From: Limivivens sp934393555
GTDB lineage: Bacteria; Bacillota; Clostridia; Lachnospirales; Lachnospiraceae
Reading direction: 5' to 3'
Assembly: GCA_934393555.1 (NCBI GenBank)
Contig: CAKRQP010000001.1
Span: 43,710 to 107,709 of the forward strand
Length of the DNA: 64,000 nt
Shown here: positions 24,952 to 34,126 of the stretch, one piece after another
Layout: the number at the start of each line of letters is the position of its first letter
Numbering within the stretch: position 1 is the first letter of the stretch
The notes under the pieces: generated by a model
Database searches by the model: none
What the model saw: only the letters and a program-made list of their open reading frames with translations
What the model was told of the DNA's origin: nothing
Made by a program: the position numbers and the translations under genes

Positions 24952-26936
24952 TCTCCAATCTCCTGTAACTGTTTCTTCAAAACGATCATCCGGTCACGCA
25001 GCACGACAGCTTCCTCGAAATTCAGCTCGGCTGCCGCCTGCTTCATCCGTTTCTGCACATCCTTCAGTGCTGCTTCCAGTTCTTTTCTGCTCATGGATTC
25101 CGGATCTTTTTCCTGCTTCTTCGGCACTTCCACAACTTCCTTTGAAATGCTGATGGCATCCCGCACGGCTTTTTTGATCGTCTTCGGCGTGATGCCGTGT
25201 TCCTTATTATAAGCTTCCTGGATTGCCCGGCGGCGCTTCGTCTCATCGATCGCCAGGCGCATGGAATCCGTCATATTATCGGCATACATGATGACATGAC
25301 CTTCCGCATTCCGGGCCGCACGTCCGATGGTCTGCACCAGAGAGGTCTCGGAACGGAGAAAGCCTTCCTTATCCGCATCCAGGATCGCTACCAGCGAGAT
25401 CTCCGGAATATCCAGTCCCTCTCTCAGAAGATTGATACCTACCAGCACATCAAACACATTCAGACGCATATCCCGGATGATCTCCGTACGCTCCAGGGTA
25501 TCGATGTCAGAATGAAGGTATTTCACACGGATACCGATCTCTCTCATATAATCCGTAAGGTCCTCTGCCATCCGTTTGGTCAGAGTCGTGATCAGAACCT
25601 TGTTTCCTTTTGCCGTTTCCTTATTTACTTCACCGACCAGATCATCGATCTGCCCTTCTACCGGACGCACCTCCACCTCCGGATCCAGAAGTCCCGTCGG
25701 ACGGATGATCTGCTCTGCCCGCAGAAGCTCATGTTCCGCCTCATACTCTCCCGGTGTTGCGGAAACAAAGAGGATCTGATCGATCCTGCTCTCAAATTCA
25801 TCAAAATTCAGCGGCCGGTTATCCTTGGCAGACGGAAGCCGGAAACCATACTCCACCAAAGTGGATTTTCTGGACTGATCTCCTGCATACATACCTCTGA
25901 TCTGAGGGATGGTCTTATGGGACTCATCGATGATGATAAGAAAATCGTCCGGGAAGAAATCCATCAGCGTATTGGGCGGCATCCCCGGAGCCAGCCCCGT
26001 CAAATGTCTGGAATAGTTCTCAATACCGGAGCAAAAGCCTGTTTCCTTCATCATTTCAATATCAAAATTCGTCCGTTCTGCGATTCGCTGCGCCTCCAGA
26101 AGCTTATCCTCGCTCTTAAAATAACGGACCTGCTCTTTCAGCTCTTCCTCGATATGGATCGCTGCCTCCTTGATCTTTTCCATGGGAGTTACATAATGGG
26201 AAGCCGGGAAGATTGCTGTATGCTCCAGTGTCCGCTTTACTGTTCCCATAAGAGGATCGATCTCCGTGATCCGGTCGATCTCATCCCCGAAAAATTCCAC
26301 CCGGACTGCTGTATCTGAGGATTCTGCCGGAAAGATCTCCAGCACATCTCCCCGCACCCGGAAGGTACCGCGGTGGAAATCCATATCATTCCGGTCATAA
26401 TGAATATCAACGAGCTGATGGATCACTTCATCCCGGTCTTTTTCCATTCCCGGTCGCAGGGAGATCACCATCTCCTGGTAGTCTACCGGGCTGCCCAGAC
26501 CGTAAATGCAGGACACACTGGATACAATGATCACATCTCTCCGCTCCACCAGAGCCATTGTGGCAGACAGACGGAGCTTATCGATCTCGTCGTTTGTAGA
26601 AGCGTCTTTGGCAATATAAGTATCAGAAGAAGGCACATAAGCCTCCGGCTGGTAATAGTCATAATAGGAGACAAAATATTCCACTGCGTTCTCAGGGAAG
26701 AATTCCTTAAACTCACCGTACAGCTGTGCTGCCAGTGTTTTATTGTGCGCTATGATCAGCGTTGGCTTGTTCAGCTGCTGGATCACATTCGCCATGGTAA
26801 ATGTCTTACCGGAGCCTGTCACTCCCAGAAGCGTCTCTGCCTGATTTCCCTCCCGGAAGCCCTTTACAAGCTCTGCGATCGCCTGGGGCTGATCTCCGGT
26901 GGGCTCATATTCAGAATGTAATACAAAATGATCCAT
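24948..26936 (-). CDS. uvrB: excinuclease ABC subunit B
   Basis: A 662-residue UvrB helicase-like subunit. It has Walker A LLGVTGSGKTFTMANVI, the beta-hairpin region YYDYYQPEAYVPSSDTYI, Walker B FLIIIDESH, motif VI QTIGRAARN, and a C-terminal UvrC-binding UVR domain (ELEAALKDVQKRMKQAAAEL). It takes damaged DNA from UvrA and recruits UvrC, which is not in this window. The start has a GGAGA site (AAGGAGATGTTTCTATG). It is the first gene of the uvrBA pair and is divergent from the ProX-like gene. Confidence 0.98.
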   Translation of the reverse strand: MDHFVLHSEYEPTGDQPQAIAELVKGFREGNQAETLLGVTGSGKTFTMANVIQQLNKPTLIIAHNKTLAAQLYGEFKEFFPENAVEYFVSYYDYYQPEAYVPSSDTYIAKDASTNDEIDKLRLSATMALVERRDVIIVSSVSCIYGLGSPVDYQEMVISLRPGMEKDRDEVIHQLVDIHYDRNDMDFHRGTFRVRGDVLEIFPAESSDTAVRVEFFGDEIDRITEIDPLMGTVKRTLEHTAIFPASHYVTPMEKIKEAAIHIEEELKEQVRYFKSEDKLLEAQRIAERTNFDIEMMKETGFCSGIENYSRHLTGLAPGMPPNTLMDFFPDDFLIIIDESHKTIPQIRGMYAGDQSRKSTLVEYGFRLPSAKDNRPLNFDEFESRIDQILFVSATPGEYEAEHELLRAEQIIRPTGLLDPEVEVRPVEGQIDDLVGEVNKETAKGNKVLITTLTKRMAEDLTDYMREIGIRVKYLHSDIDTLERTEIIRDMRLNVFDVLVGINLLREGLDIPEISLVAILDADKEGFLRSETSLVQTIGRAARNAEGHVIMYADNMTDSMRLAIDETKRRRAIQEAYNKEHGITPKTIKKAVRDAISISKEVVEVPKKQEKDPESMSRKELEAALKDVQKRMKQAAAELNFEEAVVLRDRMIVLKKQLQEIGE

Positions 26937-27157
26937 AGAAACATCTCCTTGGTATAATCTGTCTCAGGGCAGGCTTTACCGTCTGCTCTGTACTCTGTCT
27001 TCCGATTATAGCAGAAATTTTTTTAAAAGTATAGTGGTGTTTTCGAATATTTGTTCTGTGCTTTTATGTGCTTTTATACACCCAAAATCACGGTAAAAAG
27101 TATCGTAAAATTGGTAAACTGTAATTTTTCTAGTTCTCTATTTTCTCAACGATATGA

Positions 27158-27163
27158 TATAAT
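27158..27163 (+). promoter_or_regulatory. -10 box upstream of the ProX-like gene
   Basis: A perfect TATAAT 39 bases before the ATG at 27202. No good -35 hexamer is seen at 16-18 bases upstream, so the assignment rests on the -10 alone. Confidence 0.45.
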
Positions 27164-27201
27164 ACGCATCAGGTACTTATCCAAAAGAAGGAGTGACATA
27201 C

Positions 27202-27738
27202 ATGGAATTAGTGAATGGACGGCCGGAAAATCCGGTCGGGAGACTGGAAAAGGAGATCCGGACTTATGATTTTCTGGATCAGCTGGAGATTGATTATCAG
27301 AGGATCGACCACGAAGCAGCCATGACGATGGAGGACTGCGAGGCGGTCGACAAGGTTCTTGATGCTACGATCTGTAAAAATCTCTTCCTGTGCAACCGGC
27401 AGGAGACCAGGTTTTATCTCCTGATGATGCCAGGCGATAAGAAATTTAAGACAAAAGAGCTTTCTTCCCAGATTGGCTCGGCAAGACTCTCTTTCGCCAA
27501 AGACCAGTATATGGAAGAATTTCTGGATATCACACCGGGCTCCATGAGTGTGCTGGGACTGATGAATGACAAAGAAAACCGGGTACAGCTTCTGATCGAT
27601 GAAGATGTACTGAAAGGAGAATTGATCGGCTGCCATCCCTGCATCAATACTTCGAGCCTGCGCTTCCGTACCGAAGATCTGATGAAAAAGATTCTTCCGG
27701 CCATGGGACATGAGGCGGTGTTTGTAAAACTGGAATGA
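27202..27738 (+). CDS. ProX/YbaK-type prolyl-tRNA editing domain protein
   Basis: A free-standing aminoacyl-tRNA deacylase of 178 residues in the YbaK/ProRS INS-like family. These proteins hydrolyse mischarged Ala- or Cys-tRNA(Pro). It has the family pattern YQRIDHEAAMTMEDCEAVD, the conserved lysine stretch ATICKNLFLCNR and the C-terminal IGCHPCINTSSLRF. ATG 27202 is chosen because AAGAAGGAG lies eight bases upstream; an in-frame GTG at 27193 overlaps that site. The gene is monocistronic and ends at a bidirectional terminator. Confidence 0.9.
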   Translation: MELVNGRPENPVGRLEKEIRTYDFLDQLEIDYQRIDHEAAMTMEDCEAVDKVLDATICKNLFLCNRQETRFYLLMMPGDKKFKTKELSSQIGSARLSFAKDQYMEEFLDITPGSMSVLGLMNDKENRVQLLIDEDVLKGELIGCHPCINTSSLRFRTEDLMKKILPAMGHEAVFVKLE

Positions 27739-27783
27739 TCTCTGAATAAAGCAGAGAAATCTACAAAGATCTATCGTTCACAT

Positions 27784-27834
27784 AAAAAATCCACCGCACA
27801 CGCAGCACTGTGTACGATGGATCTTTTCTTTTTT
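27784..27834. terminator. bidirectional terminator between convergent genes
   Basis: An imperfect hairpin (27789-27822; outer arms ATCCACCG and CGATGGAT, inner CACA/TGTG) flanked by an A run on the left and a T run on the right. It can end both the ProX-like gene and the aldo/keto reductase gene. Confidence 0.75.
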
Positions 27835-27844
27835 ATACGTATGG

Positions 27845-28858
27845 TCACACGGATTTTTCCGTGATCCTGCCATCCAGATCCCAGAGATCCTCCCATCCAC
27901 GGGCACCTTCCCAGAGGAAAACCTGTCCTTTGATAAGACGGCAGTTTTTGTCATCTTTTGTGATGGCTTCCATCTCTTCTGCGGTCAGCGGATCCTCTGT
28001 CACGCAGGTAAGATTGGACTGATACTGGGTCTCTTTAACAGAGAAGGGAATGGGTACCTGCCCCCTCTGAGCCGCCCATTTGAGGCAGATGTTTGCCGGA
28101 TGAACACCGTGGGCTTTGGCTGCCGCTGCTACGGATGGAAGCTCGGAATCAGCTACATCCTCTGCCGTGCGGTCTCGCTCAGGCCGTGACGGAGACCCCA
28201 ACGGACAGTAGCCGATGGGTAAAATATCATGCGCTGCTGCATAATCAAACAATTCCGGCTGCTGGAAGGAGGGATGAAGTTCCATCTCCAGAGCCGCCGG
28301 TTTGATCCGGCAGAGCGGAAGAACGGCCTCCAGTTTCGGAACCGTCATATTACTCATGCCAATGTAACGCACCAGTCCCTGATCCACCAGTTCTTCGCAC
28401 TGACGCCAGGTTTTCATAAACTCCTCCACAGAAAAGGGCTTTGAATCCGGGTTTCGGGAATCGCCGCTGCAGCCCGGTGCGTGATAGTTCGGAAACGGCC
28501 AGTGGACAAAAAACAGGTCGATCGTCTCAAGCCCCAGATCCTGAAGGCTCTGACGGCAGGACACTCCTACTTTCTCATGCATATCATTCCATACCTTGGA
28601 AGTGATAAAAAGATCCTTTCGCTCTACAACGCCCTCATCAAACAGACGTTTCAGAACCTGACCGATCTGGGCCTCATTCTGATAGACAGCGGCACAGTCG
28701 ATGAGGCGGTAGCCAAATTTTACCGCTCCGTATACAGCCTCGGAAATGGCTTCCGGACCATATTTGTCAGAACCGAAGGTACCAAGGCCAACGGCAGGGA
28801 TTTCCTCCCCTGTATAAAGCTTCCTTTTGGGAATCTTGTTCTGATCTATTTTTTTCAT
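27845..28858 (-). CDS. aldo/keto reductase
   Basis: A 337-residue NAD(P)H-dependent oxidoreductase with the AKR TIM-barrel motifs PAVGLGTFGSD, YRLIDCAAVYQNE (catalytic Asp and Tyr), KVWNDMH (catalytic Lys) and LFFVHWPFPN (catalytic His). The cofactor end is WAAQRGQVPIPFSVKETQY. The start at 28858 has AAGGAG seven bases upstream; the frame extends upstream to 28891 only through the end of the neighbouring gene. It follows the alcohol dehydrogenase by 16 bases and the two probably handle the same polyol or keto-sugar. The substrate is unknown. Confidence 0.92.
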   Translation of the reverse strand: MKKIDQNKIPKRKLYTGEEIPAVGLGTFGSDKYGPEAISEAVYGAVKFGYRLIDCAAVYQNEAQIGQVLKRLFDEGVVERKDLFITSKVWNDMHEKVGVSCRQSLQDLGLETIDLFFVHWPFPNYHAPGCSGDSRNPDSKPFSVEEFMKTWRQCEELVDQGLVRYIGMSNMTVPKLEAVLPLCRIKPAALEMELHPSFQQPELFDYAAAHDILPIGYCPLGSPSRPERDRTAEDVADSELPSVAAAAKAHGVHPANICLKWAAQRGQVPIPFSVKETQYQSNLTCVTEDPLTAEEMEAITKDDKNCRLIKGQVFLWEGARGWEDLWDLDGRITEKSV

Positions 28859-28874
28859 GGTTCTCTCCTTATCC

Positions 28875-29936
28875 TCAGTCGTTGAATACAACGGCTACTT
28901 TACCGCATTTTCCACCGGCCATGAGACTGTATGCCTCACCTGCTTTTTCCAGCGGAAATTCATGGGTGATAAGGTCTTCCGGATGGATGTTCCAACGGAC
29001 GAGACGCTCCACCAGCTCTTCCATTCTCCACAGAGACGTTACCCAGGAACCGTAAATGGTCTTCTGGCCATGGATGATATCCGGACTCGGATTGAAGGTA
29101 CAGGTACCACCCTCACCGACGAAAGCGATCTTGCCCCATTCTCTGGTGGCACGGATGGCCAGCTGCCTTCCCGGATCGCTGGCAGAAGCATCGATAGCTC
29201 TCTCCACGCCTTTTCCTCCGGTTGCCTTGAGGATCTCATCCAGTGCGTCCGGTCCCGGTTTTACTACCAGATCAACAAGGCCCAGTTTTTTCGCCAGATC
29301 GATCCGGTAATCGTTCATCTCCACACCGATGAGCTTGTTTGCTCCCAATGCTTTTGCCAGCATCAGTGCAGCCAGACCTACCGGGCCAAGACCCGTTACC
29401 AGAACCGCATCATTTCCACTGACACCGATTTTTTCAATTGCTTCATATACCGTTCCGAAACCGCAGGCTACCTGTGCACCGTCCTTGTAGGTAAGCTCAT
29501 CCGGAAGCTCGATCAGATCCTTTTCGTCTGCCAGGATGTAAGGAGCCATGCCACCGTTTCTCTGCCAGCCATAAGCCTGACGGAATTTGCTTTTACAGGA
29601 AATGTAATAACCTCTCCGGCAGTCATTGCAGACGCCGCAGCCTGAAATGTGATAAACGATCACACGGTCGCCTTTTTTGAAACGCTTCAGTCCTTCTCCT
29701 TCTTCCACGATCTGTCCGCAGGGTTCATGACCTGCCACCATCCCCGGAATATAGCCCTCCGGTCCTTTTCCGGTATGCTCCCGGTAAATGCAGCGGATAT
29801 CGCTTCCGCAGATGGTTGTCGCTTTTGTCTTGATCAACACCTGACCGTAACCCGGCTTCGGAATTTCAAAATCTTTTATCTCCACCGTGGAATTTCCCGG
29901 GAGGATCGCACCCTTCATCAACATTTTAACCGCCAT
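28875..29936 (-). CDS. zinc-dependent alcohol/sorbitol-type dehydrogenase
   Basis: A 353-residue medium-chain dehydrogenase. Catalytic zinc ligands are in TTICGSDIR and MVAGHEPCGQ. The structural zinc loop is GCGVCNDCRRGYYISC. The Rossmann fingerprint is VLVTGLGPVGLAALMLAKAL, followed by an acidic IGVEMND, which suggests NAD. It forms a leftward operon with an aldo/keto reductase, divergent from an AraC regulator that is the obvious controller. The natural alcohol or polyol cannot be named from sequence. Confidence 0.92.
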   Translation of the reverse strand: MAVKMLMKGAILPGNSTVEIKDFEIPKPGYGQVLIKTKATTICGSDIRCIYREHTGKGPEGYIPGMVAGHEPCGQIVEEGEGLKRFKKGDRVIVYHISGCGVCNDCRRGYYISCKSKFRQAYGWQRNGGMAPYILADEKDLIELPDELTYKDGAQVACGFGTVYEAIEKIGVSGNDAVLVTGLGPVGLAALMLAKALGANKLIGVEMNDYRIDLAKKLGLVDLVVKPGPDALDEILKATGGKGVERAIDASASDPGRQLAIRATREWGKIAFVGEGGTCTFNPSPDIIHGQKTIYGSWVTSLWRMEELVERLVRWNIHPEDLITHEFPLEKAGEAYSLMAGGKCGKVAVVFND

Positions 29937-29993
29937 ACTTCCATACCTCTCTTTCTGTATTTTTCACAGTTTACAAGCTCTTTTGATACTTTC

Positions 29994-30022
29994 AGTATAG
30001 CGTTTTTACCAAAAATTACCAG
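29994..30022 (-). promoter_or_regulatory. promoter region of the dehydrogenase operon with paired half-sites
   Basis: On the minus strand TATACT (29994-29999) is preceded by two direct TGGTAA copies (30006-30011 and 30016-30021) one helical turn apart. They cover the spacer and the -35 position. There is no good -35 hexamer, which suits an activator-dependent promoter; the divergent AraC protein is the likely activator. Confidence 0.45.
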
Positions 30023-30189
30023 ATGGAAACCTGTCCTTTTTGTATCAGAAATGTCGTGTTTTTGAAGGTATTTTGTGGTAGAATCTAAGGTAAGCGTACA
30101 ATAAAAACCAAGGAACTGACACTTTCCTTTGTCTGATTTTCATCTGCTGCCTTGTCATTGATCAGCAGATCGGAAAGGAGAAAGATTTT

Positions 30190-31047
30190 ATGCGCACACT
30201 TTACAATGATATGGACATCCATTTTTCCCTAGAAGGCGTTTCTTTTCATGCTCTGAACATTGTCTTCGAACACTTTGAACGAACGATTCCTTCTCATATC
30301 CATGGAAACGGCTGTTACGAGATCCACTACATTTCCACCGGACATGGAAAACTGAAAGCCAACGACACCTATTTTGATCTCACGCCAAACACGCTTTTTG
30401 TCACCGGTCCCCATGTAGAGCACGCCCAGACTCCGGTACCGGATGACCCGATGGAGGAATACTGCGTCTATTTCAAGCTGGACAGCAGTTCTCATATGAA
30501 GAAAAATGCTTCTGTTCTTCCCTCCTTTATCCGTACTTCCTTCTGGCTGGGTCAGGACCGGCAGGGCATCCATGCACTCATGCTCCGGCTTTTTGACGAG
30601 CTGGCCAAACGTTATACCGGTTTCCAGGAACAGGTTCCGCTTCTTCTGACTCAGCTCGTTATTCTCATGGTCCGTAATTATGAGCAGCTGCAGATTTCCC
30701 GTTCCGCTTTCACCCCCAATAATCTGGCAGATTCCAAATCTGTTATCATTGAGGAATATTTTCTGTATGAATACCAGGATCTTTCCCTGCCGGATCTCTC
30801 CGACCGGCTGAAGCTCAGTCCCAGACAGACGCAACGCCTTCTGATGGAATATTATGGAAAAACCTTCCAGCAAAAAAAGGCAGAAGCCCGTATGTCGGCT
30901 GCTGCCATTCTGCTTTCCGATCCGCAAAAAAAGATTGCAGACATTGCAGAAGCGCTTGGATATTCTTCTGCGGAACATTTTTCTTCGGCTTTTCGCCGTT
31001 ATCACCATGTCAGTCCCCGGGAATACCGGAAAGAGCAGTTTTCTTAA
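30190..31047 (+). CDS. AraC-family transcriptional regulator
   Basis: A 285-residue regulator with an N-terminal cupin-like sensor domain (about 20-110: RTIPSHIHGNGCYEIHYIST, then LFVTGPHVEHAQ). The C-terminal double helix-turn-helix (about 190-283) contains LKLSPRQTQRLLMEYYGKTF and the family signature AEALGYSSAEHFSSAFRRYH. It is divergent from the alcohol dehydrogenase/aldo-keto reductase operon. The start has GGAAAGGAG upstream and the leader has an 8-bp hairpin at 30144-30172. Its stop codon overlaps the stop of the convergent LacI gene. Confidence 0.93.
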   Translation: MRTLYNDMDIHFSLEGVSFHALNIVFEHFERTIPSHIHGNGCYEIHYISTGHGKLKANDTYFDLTPNTLFVTGPHVEHAQTPVPDDPMEEYCVYFKLDSSSHMKKNASVLPSFIRTSFWLGQDRQGIHALMLRLFDELAKRYTGFQEQVPLLLTQLVILMVRNYEQLQISRSAFTPNNLADSKSVIIEEYFLYEYQDLSLPDLSDRLKLSPRQTQRLLMEYYGKTFQQKKAEARMSAAAILLSDPQKKIADIAEALGYSSAEHFSSAFRRYHHVSPREYRKEQFS

Positions 31048-32117
31048 GCCTTTTTCACACAGCTTTCCCGCTCGATCAGCTCCACCGGCGTAAAAAAGGT
31101 CAGCGGATAATCTCTGCCTCTGATCTGAGAATCCAGTGCCATAGCTGCTGTTTTTCCGAGAAGAGCCATGTTCAGCGCCACGGTTGTGAGAGGCGGGGTC
31201 AGATAGCTTGCATAGGGAAGGTTATCGATGCTGACAATGGAAATATCTTTTCCCACCTGGATCCCACTCTCACTGAAGGCACGATAACCGCCGAGAGCCA
31301 GCTCGTCTGACGCATAGAGAAAAGCATCCGGAAGATTACCTGCCTCAATGGCTTTTTTCGTGAGCTGGTAGCCTTCTTCTGGTTCGAACCACTCCGTAAT
31401 CCAGACGTTCTCTGACGAATCCATTGCTTTTTCTCTACAGTAATCTTCATAACTCGTCAGGCGGATATCCTTGCAAAGAAGCTTTTTTCCATCCACAAGT
31501 CTGGTCAGATGATCTTCTCCTCCAATAAAACCGATTTTTTTTCTGCCGTTTTGCCGTAGATAATCCATGGCCTGATAGACCACTTCTTTAAAATTCACCT
31601 GAATGGAATCAAAACGGTTTTCCGGAGCCGGATAGTCCACAATCACCTTATAACGAATGGCTTTCACCAGCTCATGATCCGGATCCAGTGCAAACTTTCC
31701 TATAATAAACAAAGCATCCAGATCATTCAGCTGTTCATAGACCGTCTGATGAACATATCGAAATTCCAACTGCATGGATGGATTCAACCGCTTTATTTCT
31801 GCCATCACGCTGTTTATGATCGTATCATAATAGCCGTGATCCACATTATCTCCCGGAAAACTATAAGCCAGAATTCCGATTTTCATTATTCTGGATAATC
31901 CCGGTGTCAGTTTTCCGTTATTTTCCCTCTCCAACTTCTGCCTGACACTGGCATAGCGGCGCTTTTTCCCCATTTCATAATTCATTTGTGCTGCCGTGTT
32001 TAAAATTTTTTCCCTTGTCTCTTCTCCCACAGAAAAACCCGGATCCTGATTCAGTACCCGGGAAACCGTAGCTTTTGATACACCGCAAGCCTCTGCAATA
32101 TCATTCAGCGTTGCCAT
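31044..32117 (-). CDS. LacI-family regulator, probably of the alpha-galactoside locus
   Basis: A 357-residue repressor. The N-terminal helix-turn-helix is LNDIAEACGVSKATVSRVLN with hinge residues following. A periplasmic-binding-like effector domain runs from about residue 75 and includes KIGILAYSFPGDN, KIGFIGGEDH and the dimer-face LGGYRAFSESG. Its position behind the sugar permeases, and repeated 9-bp palindromes TTTASTAAA in the binding-protein/GH36 promoter region, make it the probable repressor of that system. Its own -10 region contains a partial copy (TAGTAAA), consistent with autoregulation. Confidence 0.92.
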   Translation of the reverse strand: MATLNDIAEACGVSKATVSRVLNQDPGFSVGEETREKILNTAAQMNYEMGKKRRYASVRQKLERENNGKLTPGLSRIMKIGILAYSFPGDNVDHGYYDTIINSVMAEIKRLNPSMQLEFRYVHQTVYEQLNDLDALFIIGKFALDPDHELVKAIRYKVIVDYPAPENRFDSIQVNFKEVVYQAMDYLRQNGRKKIGFIGGEDHLTRLVDGKKLLCKDIRLTSYEDYCREKAMDSSENVWITEWFEPEEGYQLTKKAIEAGNLPDAFLYASDELALGGYRAFSESGIQVGKDISIVSIDNLPYASYLTPPLTTVALNMALLGKTAAMALDSQIRGRDYPLTFFTPVELIERESCVKKA

Positions 32118-32156
32118 TTTGTCGCCTTTCCCTTGTCATTTTCTTTACTTGTTTTT

Positions 32157-32186
32157 ACTATATCATACTTCTTTATTTACCCGCAA
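32157..32186 (-). promoter_or_regulatory. probable promoter of the LacI-family gene
   Basis: TTGCGG (32181-32186), 18 bases, TATAGT (32157-32162), about 40 bases before the ATG. The -10 merges into TAGTAAA, a partial version of the operator palindrome seen upstream of the binding-protein gene. Confidence 0.45.
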
Positions 32187-32366
32187 GATTTAACCGGGCG
32201 AAAACCCTCGTAATTCTTCCGTATTCCATCAGGTATCCGCATAAAAATCTGCTTTTTAGGGCTAACCGTATCCTGAAACAGTAAAAACTGCCCTACAGAT
32301 GAATGTCCAGGCGCTCTTCCAAATCTCTGTCCACTCTTCTGTACAGCAGTTCCGTACTGAATTTTA

Positions 32367-33200
32367 TCAATTTTTCATTCCGGTAATGGCAATTCCCTGG
32401 ATGATCTGTTTCTGGAAGAAAATGTATACTACCAGAACCGGCACAATGGAGATCATGGTTCCTGCCATCAGAAGCGGATAATCCGACGCATAAGTACCTT
32501 TAAAGAAGTTCAAAAGCAACGGAACCGTAAAGGTTTCCGTTTTGTTCAGGAAAATCAGAGGATACATGAAGTTGTTCCACTGGCCCAGAAAAACAAAGAT
32601 TCCGAAAGCAGCCATGGAAGGTTTGATCAGCGGCATGATGATCTTAAAGAAAATCTGTGGAACGCTGGCTCCGTCAATAATCGCAGCCTCCTCCAGTTCA
32701 TCTGGCAGGGAAGCGGTAAACTGACGCATCAGGAAAACACCAAATGCATTGAACAGGCTTGCCGGAAGGATCAATGACCAGTGGGTTCCGAGGAGTTTCA
32801 GATTTTTCATGATAATAAACAGAGGGATCATGGTTACCTGTGACGGAATCATCATTGTCGCAAGAAACAGGACAAAAATCACATTATGCCCTTTAAATTT
32901 CAGCTTGGCAAAAGCATAGCCTGCCATGGAAGCAGTCAGTAGCTGCACCACTACCACGATAGCCGCAATATAAAAACTGTTAAAATAAGCTCTTCCAAAA
33001 GGCAGGGCAGCCAGCGATTCCGGATAGTTTTTCCACACAAAGGGGCGTGGAATGATGGTCGGCGGAACAGTAAAAATCTGTCCCATACTTTTCACGGAGC
33101 TTAAGGCTGTCCATAAGAACGGAAGCACCATGATGACTGCCCCAAGACTGAGAGCAAGATAGAGAAGAACCGTTGACGGTTTGATTTTTTTACTGTTCAT
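32367..33200 (-). CDS. sugar ABC transporter permease (MalG type)
   Basis: A 277-residue inner-membrane subunit of a CUT1 importer. It has six hydrophobic segments and the coupling EAA loop ELEEAAIIDGASVPQIFFKI facing the ATPase. The C-terminus ends with the usual FFQKQIIQGIAITGMKN. It overlaps the end of the MalF-type gene by 11 bases. No ATP-binding gene is present, so the transporter probably uses a shared MsmK-like ATPase encoded elsewhere. Confidence 0.94.
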   Translation of the reverse strand: MNSKKIKPSTVLLYLALSLGAVIMVLPFLWTALSSVKSMGQIFTVPPTIIPRPFVWKNYPESLAALPFGRAYFNSFYIAAIVVVVQLLTASMAGYAFAKLKFKGHNVIFVLFLATMMIPSQVTMIPLFIIMKNLKLLGTHWSLILPASLFNAFGVFLMRQFTASLPDELEEAAIIDGASVPQIFFKIIMPLIKPSMAAFGIFVFLGQWNNFMYPLIFLNKTETFTVPLLLNFFKGTYASDYPLLMAGTMISIVPVLVVYIFFQKQIIQGIAITGMKN

Positions 33201-34062
33201 AGTTCACCCACCTTTTTGATCCATACATCTGAACCATCGTAATTGCCAGGATAATGACAAAGAGAATCATGGATGCCGCACAGGCACGACCCATCTTAAA
33301 TTCCACAAAAGCACTCTGGTAAATATGATATACCAGCGTATAGCTTGCCTTTACCGGACCGCCCTTGGTCATAACGAAGGCCTGGTCGAAAACCTGGAAA
33401 GAACTGATAATTGTGTTGATCAATACGAAAAACAAAGTCGGAGAAAGCATGGGAATCGTGATATTCCGGAAACGTGCCCATTTATTTGCTCCGTCAATCT
33501 CTGCCGCCTCATAATAAACTTCGGGAATATTCTGAAGACCGGCCAGAAGTAATACCATGTTATAACCAACATTCCACCACACAGAAACGATCACGATGGA
33601 GATCAAGACCATATGCGTATCCGTCAGCCATTTCGGTCCGTTGATTCCAAAAACTGCCAGAACAGAATTCAGAAGGCCGAAATCTCCGTTCAGAATCCAG
33701 GTCCAGATAACACCTACGGACACAGAACCGGTTACCACCGGCATAAAATAAAACAGCCGGTACAGAGTTTTCCCTTTGATCTTCTGCACTGCAAGAGCCA
33801 GGATCAGGGCCAGTACGATGTTCAGCGGAATATACATGATAGAATAGATAACCGTATTGACCAGTGCTTTCTGGAAATCAGAATCCATAGCCTGATGCAC
33901 ATAGTTTTTGACACCCACAAATTTCATGGTATCGGCGATTCCGTCCCAGTCATGAAAACTGATCACAAAGCTCATAACCAGTGGAATCAGTGCAAAAATC
34001 AAAAGTCCAATGAACTGCGGGGCTACAAATACCCATCCCCACATTCTACGTCTTTTCTGCAT
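33190..34062 (-). CDS. sugar ABC transporter permease (MalF type)
   Basis: A 290-residue CUT1 permease with six membrane segments and the EAA loop EVYYEAAEIDGANKWARFRN. The N-terminus MQKRRRMWGWVFVAPQFIGL is typical for Firmicutes MalF-like subunits without a periplasmic insert. It pairs with the MalG-type protein encoded directly downstream and the binding protein encoded upstream. The substrate is inferred as alpha-galactosides from the divergent GH36 gene. Confidence 0.94.
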   Translation of the reverse strand: MQKRRRMWGWVFVAPQFIGLLIFALIPLVMSFVISFHDWDGIADTMKFVGVKNYVHQAMDSDFQKALVNTVIYSIMYIPLNIVLALILALAVQKIKGKTLYRLFYFMPVVTGSVSVGVIWTWILNGDFGLLNSVLAVFGINGPKWLTDTHMVLISIVIVSVWWNVGYNMVLLLAGLQNIPEVYYEAAEIDGANKWARFRNITIPMLSPTLFFVLINTIISSFQVFDQAFVMTKGGPVKASYTLVYHIYQSAFVEFKMGRACAASMILFVIILAITMVQMYGSKRWVNYEQ

Positions 34063-34126
34063 GATTTCTCTCCTTGTAATGAAAGGAGCAGTCCATTTAA
34101 GACTGCTTCCTTTCTTTTTTCAGCTT

